Assembly: GCF_014645895.1 (NCBI RefSeq) | Contig: NZ_BMMP01000022.1 | Coordinates: forward strand, 19,685 to 83,684 | DNA from: Streptomyces daqingensis | GTDB taxonomy: Bacteria > Actinomycetota > Actinomycetes > Streptomycetales > Streptomycetaceae | DNA: 64,000 bases | Direction: 5' to 3' | Shown here: positions 40,347-52,516 of the stretch, piece by piece | How the letters are laid out: each line of letters opens with the position of its first letter | How positions within the stretch are numbered: position 1 is the first letter of the stretch | Notes under the pieces: model-generated | Told to the model about the DNA's origin: nothing | What the model saw: the letters and a program-made list of their open reading frames with translations, nothing else | Database searches by the model: none | Made by a program: the position numbers and the translations under genes

Positions 40347-41420
40347 ATGCCACCCTCAAGCCGCCGGGTACGGAAGCTCCTTCGCGCTCAGAGCCTCGCA
40401 ACCATCGGCGCGCTGGCCGCAGTCACCCTCGTCGCGAGCGGTTCCTCCGCGAACGCCTCACTTCCCGACGCACCGGCCGGGAAGGCGCCCGCCTCGTCCG
40501 CCGGGGGCGCCGGCGTCCAGAAGGCCGCCGGCAAGGCGGAGGCCGCCGACACGCCCGCCCTGAAGGTGCTCAGCTACAACACCTTCCTCTTCCACAAGCT
40601 CATCTATCCCGACTGGGGCCAGGACCACAGGGCCGACGCCATCCCGGACGCCGACTTCTTCCAGGGCCACGACGTCGTCGTCCTCCAGGAGGCCTTCGAC
40701 AACGGCTCGTCCGACACCGTCCAGGAGAAGGCGAAAGCCCAGTACCCGCACCAGACTCCGGTGCTCGGCCGCAGCAAGTCCGGCTGGGACGCGACCGGGG
40801 GCTCCTGGTCCGACATCGCTCCCGAGGACGGCGGGGTGACGATCTTCAGCAAGTGGCCGATCGTCCGCAAGGAGCAGTTCGTCTACGACCACGGCTGCGG
40901 TGCGGACTACCTCTCCAACAAGGGCTTCGTCTACGTCGAACTCGACGTGAACGGCACGAAGGTGCACGTCGTCGGAACGCACGTGCAGGCAGGGGACTCC
41001 GCGTGCGGCGACGGCGAGCCGCAGAAGATCCGCGCGGAGCAGTTCAAGGCGATCGACTCCTTCCTCGACGAGAAGGCCATCCCCGCCGACGAACAGGTCA
41101 TGGTCGCGGGCGACTTCAACACGAACTCGCGCGGCGAGGAGTACCCGTCCATGCTGGCGAACGCCGACCTCGCTCCGGCGGACGCCCGTACGGGCCACCC
41201 CTACTCGTCGGACCACGTGGAGAACACCATCGCGAAGGGGCGCAACGACAACGGCAGCCGCTCCGACCTGGACTACGTCCTGCACCGCAACGGACACGCA
41301 CGTCCCGCGGGCTGGCAGAACGAGGTCGTCAAGGAGGTGAGCGCCCCCTGGGAGTCGAAGGAGGGCACCTTCACCAACCTCTCCGACCACTACCCCGTCA
41401 TCGGGGGCCCGGCCTCCTGA
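40347..41420 (+). CDS. Secreted sphingomyelinase C-like phosphodiesterase
   Basis: A 357-residue exported EEP-superfamily enzyme. After a signal peptide (ATIGALAAVTLVASGSSANA) come VLSYNTFLF, VVVLQEAFDN (metal Glu), VVGTHVQAGDSA (His), MVAGDFNTNSR (Asp, Asn), SDLDYVLHR and NLSDHYPVIG (catalytic Asp-His pair). This set matches bacterial sphingomyelin phosphodiesterases, which hydrolyse sphingomyelin or other phospholipids; phosphate scavenging is the usual role in soil bacteria. ATG follows GGGAGA. Confidence 0.85.
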   Translation: MPPSSRRVRKLLRAQSLATIGALAAVTLVASGSSANASLPDAPAGKAPASSAGGAGVQKAAGKAEAADTPALKVLSYNTFLFHKLIYPDWGQDHRADAIPDADFFQGHDVVVLQEAFDNGSSDTVQEKAKAQYPHQTPVLGRSKSGWDATGGSWSDIAPEDGGVTIFSKWPIVRKEQFVYDHGCGADYLSNKGFVYVELDVNGTKVHVVGTHVQAGDSACGDGEPQKIRAEQFKAIDSFLDEKAIPADEQVMVAGDFNTNSRGEEYPSMLANADLAPADARTGHPYSSDHVENTIAKGRNDNGSRSDLDYVLHRNGHARPAGWQNEVVKEVSAPWESKEGTFTNLSDHYPVIGGPAS

Positions 41421-41448
41421 CGCGTCCGGATCGGCGCCACCGACGGCG

Positions 41449-41492
41449 GCGGCCCCCGGCCCGGGGCTTGTTCACCCCGGGCCGGGGGCCGC
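41449..41492. terminator. Bidirectional terminator, 18-bp perfect stem
   Basis: Positions 41449-41466 and 41475-41492 are exact reverse complements around an 8-nt loop (CTTGTTCA). It ends the sphingomyelinase transcript and the convergent membrane-protein transcript. Confidence 0.85.
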
Positions 41493-41498
41493 GGCCGT

Positions 41499-42710
41499 TC
41501 AGCCGGGGCCGTCCCGGCCGCCGGTGTCCTCCTGGGAGCCGCCGCCGTCCGCGGCGGCAGGCGGTTCCTCGGCCGTGCGCCGTCCTTGCAGCCGCTCGTC
41601 GAGGGTGAGGAAGACCGTCATCCCCGCCAGCGCCCAGGCGGACAGCACCAGGTAGGGCCAGGCGTGCACGTTCCCCGGGAAGTACACGGCGGTGTGCTGG
41701 GCGTTGACCGAGGCGCCCGGAGGGAGCCACCGCCCGACCGTGCCCAGCAGCGACGGCAGCAGCGGCCACGACACCGCCCCGCCCGACGACGGGTTGCCGA
41801 GCAGCACCAGCAGGAACCAGGTCGGGATCATCGCCCAGCGCCCGAAGAGGGTGTTGAACATCGTGAAGACCATGCCCGCGGTGAACATCGTCAGCGAGAG
41901 GATCGCCCAGGAGTGGACGAAGGGCAGGTGCACCGCGCGCAGCAGCCAGCCCACCATCGCCGCGATGACGAATCCGCCCAGCAGGGAGTACGCGGCGATG
42001 ACCGCCAGGCGGGGCCGCCTGGCGAGGCCCGGGACGTTGGCGTGGAGCTGGATCGCGCCGATGAAGCCGATGATGTCGGCGGCGAGGGTGATGTAGAAGA
42101 TCGTCAGTCCGCGCGGGTCGCCGCGCCCGAGCGGCTTGAGGTCGTGGACGGTCACCTCGACGCCCGCCTCCTTGCCCGCCTTGGGCGCGGCCGCCCGGAG
42201 CACCTCGGCCACGGAGGCGCCCGCCGCGCCCGAGAGGTCCATGACCACATCGCCCTCCGCTCCGACTCGCAAGACGGCGAAGACCTTCTGCTCGTCGACC
42301 GCCTCCTCCGCCTCCGCGTACGTCCCGTACCGGTGCAGCTTCAGCGAGGAGCCGAGCCCCTTCTCCATGGCGGTGACGAAGTCCCGCGCCTCCCGTTCGT
42401 CCATGGCGCGGCCGACGACGGCGGTGGGGATGTCGTGCGGGGTCGGGTCGGCCATGGCGTAGGTGTAGGAGGCGGCGAAGAGCCCGGCCCCGGCGGCGAC
42501 GATCAGGACCAGCACGGAGGCCGGGAAGAAGGGCGAACCGGTGAAGGCCCGCCACCGCGAGCGCCAGAACCCGGACGGCGAAGGGCCGGGCGGGGACGTG
42601 CCGGATTGCCGCGATCCGGACTGCGGTGATCCGGACTGCGGCGATTCGGGAGAAAGGCGGTCGGAGTCCGCACTGGAGCCCGGGTCGTTGTGCTCGTGGT
42701 GCTCGCTCAT
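41499..42710 (-). CDS. YhgE/Pip-related (DUF3533-like) membrane protein
   Basis: A 403-residue protein: N-terminal PQSGSPQSGSRQSG repeats, one membrane helix (FPASVLVLIVAAGAGLFAASY), an extracellular domain of about 130 residues (PTAVVGRAMDEREARDFV, YAEAEEAVDEQKVFAVLRVG), then five membrane helices (GFIGAIQLHANVPG, LLGGFVIAAMVGWLL, PTWFLLVLLGNPSSGGAVSW). This is the ABC-2-like YhgE/Pip layout, in some lineages linked to export or phage adsorption. No ATPase gene is adjacent. Function unknown. Confidence 0.7.
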   Translation of the reverse strand: MSEHHEHNDPGSSADSDRLSPESPQSGSPQSGSRQSGTSPPGPSPSGFWRSRWRAFTGSPFFPASVLVLIVAAGAGLFAASYTYAMADPTPHDIPTAVVGRAMDEREARDFVTAMEKGLGSSLKLHRYGTYAEAEEAVDEQKVFAVLRVGAEGDVVMDLSGAAGASVAEVLRAAAPKAGKEAGVEVTVHDLKPLGRGDPRGLTIFYITLAADIIGFIGAIQLHANVPGLARRPRLAVIAAYSLLGGFVIAAMVGWLLRAVHLPFVHSWAILSLTMFTAGMVFTMFNTLFGRWAMIPTWFLLVLLGNPSSGGAVSWPLLPSLLGTVGRWLPPGASVNAQHTAVYFPGNVHAWPYLVLSAWALAGMTVFLTLDERLQGRRTAEEPPAAADGGGSQEDTGGRDGPG

Positions 42711-42803
42711 GCACGTCACATTAGGCAGCTTCTGCCGTAATAGTCCCTTTAGTCGCTGCCAGTCGCCGCCGCTCGTGCCGCACGTTGGGCCGCGTCTCCC
42801 GCG

Positions 42804-42856
42804 TGCACCGGTCCGCGTGAACCGGCCCGCGTGAACCGGCCCGCGTGAACCGACCC
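42804..42856. repeat. 14-bp tandem repeat in divergent promoter region
   Basis: Three to four tandem copies of CCCGCGTGAACCGG, the first and last degenerate, lie between the divergent starts of the YhgE/Pip-like gene and hrpA. Confidence 0.7.
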
Positions 42857-42908
42857 ACGGGGAATTGGCTGGCAGCCGGATTCGGTGAAGTGCGATCCTG
42901 GAGCAGGT

Positions 42909-46997
<4,089 letters not shown>

Positions 46998-47030
46998 CGC
47001 GGGGGTGACGGCGGCGTCGCTCTGAGTGAG

Positions 47031-47060
47031 TTCGCGCCGCTCCTCGCGCTGCTGTAGAGT
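47031..47060 (+). promoter_or_regulatory. Putative promoter of the second tRNA-Asp
   Basis: TTCGCG (47031-47036), 18-bp spacer, TAGAGT (47055-47060), 57 nt upstream of the tRNA. The -10 is good, the -35 weak. Confidence 0.45.
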
Positions 47061-47117
47061 CTCGTCTCGCGCCGCGCGCCGGAAGGCGGAAGCGCACACC
47101 GGCCTTCGAGGTCACCA

Positions 47118-47192
47118 GGTCCTGTGGAGCAGTTTGGAGTGCTCGCCACCCTGTCAAGGTGGAGGCCGCGGGTTCAAATCCCGTCAGGACCG
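47118..47192 (+). tRNA. tRNA-Asp (anticodon GUC), copy 2
   Basis: A 75-nt cloverleaf identical to the gene at 31873, with the same GGTCCTG/CAGGACC acceptor stem and CTGTCAA anticodon loop. Flanking sequences differ. Confidence 0.95.
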
Positions 47193-47197
47193 CAGAA

Positions 47198-47233
47198 GAA
47201 GAGCCCGCCACCGGTTACCGGGGCGGGCTCTTC
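47198..47233 (+). terminator. Terminator of tRNA-Asp copy 2
   Basis: GAAGAGCCCGCC (47198-47209) and GGCGGGCTCTTC (47222-47233), perfect 12-bp stem with a 12-nt loop, 5 nt after the tRNA. Confidence 0.85.
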
Positions 47234-47332
47234 CGTGTGTCTGCGTGTCTGGTCGCTCGGGGGCGCGTGTGGCAGGTTGTGCGTCCCCAGGCATCCCCCG
47301 ACCCGAGACCGTGTCAGAGTCCGGAGCGCGCC

Positions 47333-48028
47333 ATGACCGTCCCAGCGGACACCCCCACGGACATCCCGGCGGACATCCCGGCCGCCCGATTCCACTTCGA
47401 CCCTTCCTGCCCCTTCACGTGGCTTACCTCGCGCTGGCTGCTGGAGGTCGCCAAGATGCGTCCGCTGCGGGTGAGTTGGCACCTCATGAGCCTCTCCGTG
47501 CTGAACGAGGAGCGCGACGACGACCCGGAGGACGACCCCGAGGGCTACCTCCGGATCCCGGTGCGCGTATGCGCCGCCGTACGCCACGAGCACGGGGAGG
47601 AGGCGCTGGCGAGGTTCTACACAGCCCTGTGGACCAAGGAGGCCGAGGACGCCAAGGACGCCTCGGGCGCGGGGCATTGGCTGAACGGTCTCCAGGACTC
47701 GCTCGACAGGGCCGGACTTCCCCGCTCGCTCGCCGAGGCGGGCATGACGGACGCCTACGACGGGGCGATCAGGGCGTCGCACGCCCGCGCGGTCGCGCTC
47801 GTCGGGAACGGCCTCGGCACCCCGGTGATCGCCGTCGAACCGGCCACCGGAGGCAACGGGAGGGGAGGCGGGAAGGGGACGGCCGGCCGCCGGACCGCCT
47901 TCTTCGGTCCCGTCCTGTCCCGGGTGCCGAGGGGCGAGGAAGCAGGACGCCTGTGGGACGGGCTTCTCCTCGTGACCTCGACGCCCGGATTCCACGAGGT
48001 CCAGACGTCCCGGCCCTCCGCGCCCTGA
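47333..48028 (+). CDS. DsbA-fold protein, mycothiol-dependent nitroreductase family
   Basis: A 231-residue thioredoxin/DsbA-like protein: FHFDPSCPFTWLTSRWLLEV is the active-site segment, followed by LRVSWHLMSLSVLN, a helical insertion and a C-terminal GTPVIAVEP strand. This pattern belongs to the actinobacterial family of Rv2466c, mycothiol-dependent oxidoreductases. Rv2466c has CPWC; here only the first Cys is kept (CPFT), so a monothiol mechanism is implied. ATG 47333 is the start; upstream frame overlaps the tRNA terminator and is not coding. Confidence 0.8.
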   Translation: MTVPADTPTDIPADIPAARFHFDPSCPFTWLTSRWLLEVAKMRPLRVSWHLMSLSVLNEERDDDPEDDPEGYLRIPVRVCAAVRHEHGEEALARFYTALWTKEAEDAKDASGAGHWLNGLQDSLDRAGLPRSLAEAGMTDAYDGAIRASHARAVALVGNGLGTPVIAVEPATGGNGRGGGKGTAGRRTAFFGPVLSRVPRGEEAGRLWDGLLLVTSTPGFHEVQTSRPSAP

Positions 48029-48134
48029 CCGCCGGGCCCGCCGTGCGCTTCCCGCTGCTCCCGTGCGCCCCGCCCGGCGCGACTTGACGGCTCGTCGGCC
48101 CCGCAGTACGTCTCCACAGGGAGGTGGGGCGATC

Positions 48135-48329
48135 GTGGGGACGACTCCGCAGAACCCGGACCGGAGCAGGACTGCGACAGCGGCGCTTCTGCGCGCGCAC
48201 CTGTCGGCCGCGAGCCGGTACCGTCATGTGACGCCGCAGTGTCCTGTCTGCCACCGCCTGTTGCGCCTCGTGATGGAGCGCGTTCCGGAGGAGCCCGGGG
48301 ACGCGGAGGAGGCTCCTGCCTCCAAGTAG
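48135..48329 (+). CDS. DUF6274-like small protein
   Basis: A 64-residue protein with TAALLRAHLSAASRYRHVT, CPVCHRLLRLVMERV and an acidic tail. It resembles a small Streptomyces family (DUF6274). The CPVCHR segment with one nearby His could bind a metal. GTG 48135 follows GGAGGTGGGG; the longer frame from 48063 is unlikely. Function unknown. Confidence 0.7.
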   Translation: MGTTPQNPDRSRTATAALLRAHLSAASRYRHVTPQCPVCHRLLRLVMERVPEEPGDAEEAPASK

Positions 48330-48355
48330 TCAATGCCGGTTCCGGATAAGCCAGT

Positions 48356-48508
48356 TGGGTAGAAGGTCCGGACCGGCGCTGAACCCTCCCCGGCAGGGGA
48401 GCGTCCTCTACCCGAGAGTGGCGCATGCCACAAGTAGCGGGAGATGTGACGGGAGTCACCGATTCCACTCCGCATGAGGCGGAAGTTACGGGCTTCTCAC
48501 CACCCGTC
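48356..48508. other. Candidate structured RNA or regulatory region downstream of bldC
   Basis: At least five hairpins follow one another: GGGTAGA(A)GG/CCTCTACCC (48357-48413) enclosing CTCCCCGGCAGGGGAG (48386-48401); GTGGC-4-GCCAC (48418-48431); GTGAC-4-GTCAC (48446-48459); CCGC-5-GCGG near 48473; and ACGGG/CCCGT (48488-48508). The stretch lies between the DUF6274-like gene and the bldC terminator and no gene covers it. Strand and function are not determined. Confidence 0.35.
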
Positions 48509-48518
48509 AATTTAATAT

Positions 48519-48530
48519 GTGCAATTGCAC
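48519..48530. promoter_or_regulatory. AT-rich palindrome GTGCAATTGCAC
   Basis: A perfect 12-bp palindrome in the most AT-rich stretch of this part of the window (TTTAATATGTGCAATTGCAC). On the minus strand TTGACG and TAACTT at 16-bp spacing follow, a possible promoter reading toward the hairpin chain. Confidence 0.4.
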
Positions 48531-48679
48531 TATGCATGAGAGGCCACCGCGGAACCCCGCACTCCGGTGGCCCGTCGCCCCAACTACCCCATGCGCACCA
48601 GCAGTAGGAGGGCCCGCGCGGGCCCGCAAGCCGGCCCGTGCGACCGGACCCGAACGGTCAAAGTTTGACCGCAGCGCAC

Positions 48680-48719
48680 AAAAAAGATCGCGCCGGACCC
48701 GGCGGAGTCCAGCGCGATC
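48680..48719 (-). terminator. Rho-independent terminator of bldC
   Basis: Stem GATCGCGC/GCGCGATC (48686-48693, 48712-48719) with an inner GGAC/GTCC pair. On the minus strand it is followed by six T (48685-48680), one of the few T-tract terminators in the window. Confidence 0.8.
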
Positions 48720-48824
48720 AACGTTCAAGCGCCGTTGGGGACAGCGGCCTGACGCTTCTCATCACGGGCGCCGATCCGGGGTGTGGGCCCCGAATGCGCC
48801 CGGATATGCAGTTATTTCGCCTGA

Positions 48825-49031
48825 TCAAACCTCACTGCGCTGCTGCGGGATGCCCGCCAGCAGCGCGCGCACCTCCGCCTCGCGGTAGCGGCGGTGCCCG
48901 CCGAGCGTGCGAATCGACGTGAGCTTGCCAGCCTTTGCCCAGCGTGTGACCGTCTTCGGGTCCACGCGGAACATCGTGGCGACCTCAGCAGGGGTCAACA
49001 GCGGCTCGGCATCAGGGGTGCGAGCGGTCAT
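48825..49031 (-). CDS. Developmental regulator BldC
   Basis: A 68-residue MerR-like winged-helix protein. The whole sequence (LLTPAEVATMFRVDPKTV, TRWAKAGKLTSIRTLGGHRRYREAEVRALL, end PQQRSEV) fits Streptomyces BldC almost residue for residue, as I remember it. BldC holds back early sporulation by binding head-to-tail direct repeats cooperatively. Start ATG 49031 follows GAGGAGG. The upstream region is long (over 540 bp) and contains a GTGAC-5-GTCAC palindrome. A T-tract terminator lies downstream. Confidence 0.95.
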   Translation of the reverse strand: MTARTPDAEPLLTPAEVATMFRVDPKTVTRWAKAGKLTSIRTLGGHRRYREAEVRALLAGIPQQRSEV

Positions 49032-49574
49032 GAGCGGCCTCCTCGGAGGAACCGAACCATACGGTTCTTTCCTTGAATTCTGCACCTTGGCCCGCCTTGC
49101 CCGATATGGGCGAAGGCAGACCGAGTCGGTTATAGGACGAACGGCTTGTCCTCGGCACTACAACTACACCATCTGTCCAGCCACGTCGGCCAAACCGATG
49201 GAATTGCCCTCTGAGGTGTTCAACCTCGACGGAAGCCGATGGACCGTCCCATAACGGACAGTCACCCTGCCGTGACGATCAGTCACAACGTGACCAAGCG
49301 GCATCAGACCCACCAAGGAAGGCAATACCGATCTATCCGACCATAGTTGGATGGATGGAGCCCCCGTCGAGCTCCTTGTCCTATTTTGACACGAGGGACG
49401 GCTCTGAGAGCAAGGCCCCGGAAAGTGCTATCCGTCACGCTTGAGGCTTTGGCCCCTTTCGGGACCTTGGTCCTGGAGGTCCGCGACGCGAAGCAATCCC
49501 CGTTCTGCATCCGAGCCACCGGCCTGTGTTCAGTTCACGAACGCACCGTGAACCCACACCGACCGGCCCGCGCA
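49032..49574 (-). promoter_or_regulatory. Long upstream region of bldC
   Basis: 543 bp without a gene. Next to the RBS a GAACCG/CGGTTC inverted repeat (49049-49067) could fold in the leader. GTGAC-5-GTCAC at 49272-49286 resembles a BldD box, and bldC is a known BldD target in Streptomyces. The exact transcription start is not resolvable here. Confidence 0.5.
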
Positions 49575-50450
49575 TCAGTTGGCGAACTGCAGTTCCCGTA
49601 CAGCCCGCCAGCGGTCCGTGAGCCTCTCGTACGCTTCGCCGGCCCGCTCCCCGTCCCCTGCGCGCAGTGCCGCGATCCCCTCCGCGACGTCGGCCGCGGA
49701 ATGGTCGTCGGCGAGCTGCTCCTCAGGAATCGCGTGCGCCAGGCCGCCGTAGTCCAGTTCGACGAGAGACCGCGGATGGAACTCCTCCAGCCACCGACCC
49801 ACGTCTACCAGGCCTTCGACGAGCGGCCCCTCCTCCAACTCCTCGCGGAGCACCTTCAGTCCGCGGGCGAGGCGGCGCCGCGCCTGGACCATCGGCGTGC
49901 GATAGCGGAGGACGAACTGCTGAACGCTCTCCTCACCGCTTCCGGGCTTCGCAAACTCTTTCTCTTCCGAAGAAAAAAGAACGAACCAGCGCACAGGCAC
50001 GTGCCAGAGCGCCGTCCTGATCCACGGACGGGCGTCCGGGTTGCGGATCAGCCACCGTTCGTAGTCGGAGGCGGCCTGCCGCCGCACGACGGGCGGCACG
50101 GCCGCGTCCAGCACCGTCTGCGGCATCGCCACCTCCTGCTCTCCCGCCGCCTGGGAGAGCGCGGCGAGCGCCTGCCAGCCCCGCAGCCGCGTCCGCCAGG
50201 GACACACGCAGACGACCCCGTCGACCTCAGCGACGAACGCGTCCGCACTTTCCCGCACAGGTACTGCCACGGGCGGGGTGGGCAGCAGGTCGGCCAGCGA
50301 GCGCCGCAACTCGTCCTGCGCCGTGGGCACCCGCTCCCGCTTGGCGTACCGCACCCAGTGGGCCCGCTCCGGTTCGGGGAACGCGGCCAGGGGCTCGTAC
50401 ACCCGCAGATACGCGGCGTACGGGACGATGGCCGAGGCCTGCTGAGCCAC
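49575..50450 (-). CDS. Conserved hypothetical protein between bldC and vdh
   Basis: A 291-residue soluble protein, predominantly helical, with the segments AAYLRVYEPLAAFPEPERAH, DGVVCVCPWRTRLRGWQALAAL and RTALWHVPVRWFVLFSSEEKEF. There is no signal peptide or membrane segment. It holds the position of SCO4090 in S. coelicolor, a conserved neighbour of bldC with no assigned function, as I recall. I do not recognise a catalytic motif. Confidence 0.75.
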   Translation of the reverse strand: MAQQASAIVPYAAYLRVYEPLAAFPEPERAHWVRYAKRERVPTAQDELRRSLADLLPTPPVAVPVRESADAFVAEVDGVVCVCPWRTRLRGWQALAALSQAAGEQEVAMPQTVLDAAVPPVVRRQAASDYERWLIRNPDARPWIRTALWHVPVRWFVLFSSEEKEFAKPGSGEESVQQFVLRYRTPMVQARRRLARGLKVLREELEEGPLVEGLVDVGRWLEEFHPRSLVELDYGGLAHAIPEEQLADDHSAADVAEGIAALRAGDGERAGEAYERLTDRWRAVRELQFAN

Positions 50451-50663
50451 GCGCTTCCTCCAAGATCTGTGACAACGGACCTGCTGCCGCCCTCATTACC
50501 GGCGGGTCCGAAGGACAGTTGACTACCACCGATCGTGGCACCGCAACGATGCGGCCGCGCGCAGGCCGTACCCTGCTGTCGACCGGCCCTCGCCGCGGCT
50601 CCGCGCCACAAGCGCGGAAGACGGCAAAGAGGGCGTACAACTGCGACATCGGGAGTCACCACC

Positions 50664-51815
50664 GTGGCTGACGTACGTCCCTCCCCCCGGCACTCCGAGC
50701 AGGCGCCCACCGTCAGCGCCGGCGGAGCGAACGGTTCAGGGATCCTGCGCACTCTCTTCCAGTCCGAGATGGGCGGGCATGAGCAAGTCGTGCTGTGCCA
50801 GGACCGCGCGAGCGGTCTCAAAGCCGTCATCGCCCTGCACTCCACCGCCCTCGGCCCCGGCCTCGGCGGGACGCGGTTCCACGCCTACACCGGCGAGGAG
50901 AACCCCGAGGAGGCGGCCGTGCTGGACGCCCTCAACCTCGCCCGCGGCATGTCCTACAAGAACGCTCTGGCCGGGCTCCCCCACGGCGGCGGCAAGGCAG
51001 TGATCATCGGCGACCCCGAGAGGGCCAAGACGGAGGAGCTCCTCCTCGCCTACGGCCGCTTCGTCGCCTCGCTGGGCGGCCGCTACGTCACGGCGTGCGA
51101 CGTCGGCACGTACGTGCAGGACATGGACGTCATCGCACGCGAGTGCCGCTGGACGACGGGCCGTTCACCCGAGCAGGGCGGCGCCGGCGACTCCTCCGTG
51201 CTCACCGCTTTCGGCGTCTTCCAGGGCATGCGCGCCAGCGCGCAGCACCTGTGGGGCGCGCCGACCCTGCGCGGCCGCACGGTCGGCATCGCGGGTGTCG
51301 GCAAGGTCGGTCACCACCTCGTCGAGCACCTGCTGGAGGACGGCGCCCGCGTCGTCGTCACCGACGTCCGGACCGAGACGCTGGACCGGGTACGGGCCGC
51401 GCACCCCGAGGTCATGGTCGCCGCGGACACCGCGGCGCTGGTCCGCTTCGAGGGGCTGGACGTCTACGCTCCTTGCGCCCTGGGCGGCGCCCTCGACGAC
51501 GACACGGTCCCGGCCCTCACCGCCCGCGCCGTGTGCGGCGCCGCGAACAACCAGCTGGCGCACCCGGGCGTCGAAAAGGACCTCGCGGACCGCGGCATCC
51601 TCTACGCGCCGGACTACGTGGTCAACGCCGGCGGCGTGATCCAGGTGGCCGACGAGCTGCTGGGCTTCGACTTCGCGCGCGCTAAAGCAAAGGCTGCAAA
51701 GATCTTCGACACCACGCTCTCCATCTTCGAGCGCGCGGAGACCGACGGCGTCCCGCCTGCGGTGGCCGCCGACCGCATCGCCGAGGCCCGCATGGCCGGT
51801 GGCGAAGGTCACTGA
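50664..51815 (+). CDS. Valine dehydrogenase (Glu/Leu/Phe/Val family)
   Basis: A 383-residue NAD-dependent amino acid dehydrogenase: LGGTRFHAYTGEE, the catalytic Lys in GLPHGGGKAVIIGDP, VTACDVGTYVQDMDVIA, and the NAD site GIAGVGKVGHHLVEHLL with VVTDVR. Length and position next to bldC fit Streptomyces vdh, which deaminates valine and other branched amino acids to feed polyketide building blocks. GTG 50664 with GGGAG upstream. The 213-bp divergent region holds a CGGACC/GGTCCG stem. Confidence 0.9.
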   Translation: MADVRPSPRHSEQAPTVSAGGANGSGILRTLFQSEMGGHEQVVLCQDRASGLKAVIALHSTALGPGLGGTRFHAYTGEENPEEAAVLDALNLARGMSYKNALAGLPHGGGKAVIIGDPERAKTEELLLAYGRFVASLGGRYVTACDVGTYVQDMDVIARECRWTTGRSPEQGGAGDSSVLTAFGVFQGMRASAQHLWGAPTLRGRTVGIAGVGKVGHHLVEHLLEDGARVVVTDVRTETLDRVRAAHPEVMVAADTAALVRFEGLDVYAPCALGGALDDDTVPALTARAVCGAANNQLAHPGVEKDLADRGILYAPDYVVNAGGVIQVADELLGFDFARAKAKAAKIFDTTLSIFERAETDGVPPAVAADRIAEARMAGGEGH

Positions 51816-52099
51816 CTCCGCCCGGGCAAACCGGCCGTACGGCCCGCCGTGAGGGTTCTCATCCACCCCTCGGCGGGTCGATACTCGGACGCACGGTAAA
51901 ATCAGAGCTGACCAGCGAAGAGAAGGACGTGGAGCACGTCGGTGGACGTCCGTGTCGTGCGGGCGACGTACCGTACGGCGGCGGAAGCAGGTACCGTTGA
52001 AGCTCTACGGGCCGACTCTCCTTCGAGGGTCCGCTCTGAATTGTGAACGCGTGTCAAGACTCTGGGGCCGTCGAGCCCCGTCGTTGAGGGGGTCGAGCC

Positions 52100-52348
52100 A
52101 TGGGGCGCGGCCGGGCCAAGGCCAAGCAGACGAAGGTCGCCCGCCAGCTGAAGTACAACAGCGGTGGGACAGATCTGTCGCGCCTGGCTGAGGAGCTGGG
52201 CGCATCGACGTCGAACGAGCCGCCGAACGGCGACCGCTTCGAGGACGATGAGCAAGACGACGACCCGTACGCACAGTACGCGGACGTGTACAACGACGTG
52301 GAGGACGAAGGCGGGTCCTCTGGTACCTCGGCGCAACGCCGGGGCTGA
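52100..52348 (+). CDS. DUF3073 protein
   Basis: An 82-residue protein, basic at the N-terminus (MGRGRAKAKQTKVARQLKYN) and very acidic in the second half (DRFEDDEQDDDPYAQYADVYNDVEDE). This is DUF3073, conserved in actinobacteria near purM. Function unknown; the charge split suggests nucleic-acid or ribosome contact. ATG follows GAGGGGG. Confidence 0.85.
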   Translation: MGRGRAKAKQTKVARQLKYNSGGTDLSRLAEELGASTSNEPPNGDRFEDDEQDDDPYAQYADVYNDVEDEGGSSGTSAQRRG

Positions 52349-52364
52349 CGTCCACAGATTCGTG

Positions 52365-52390
52365 CCCGGTCCGGCGGAAGCCGGACCGGG
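52365..52390. terminator. Terminator between DUF3073 and purM
   Basis: CCCGGTCCGGC and GCCGGACCGGG, perfect 11-bp stem with GGAA loop, between convergent genes. Confidence 0.75.
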
Positions 52391-52516
52391 TTCTGTGCTG
52401 TTCCGGGGCGTAGGACTCCGCGGCGCCCTGGCAGACGCGGCCCCTGCTCCGCTCCGGTCCACAGCCTGTGCGCGGTGCGCTCCGCACAGTCCGTGTGCGC
52501 TTCCGCGCCGCCGGGC

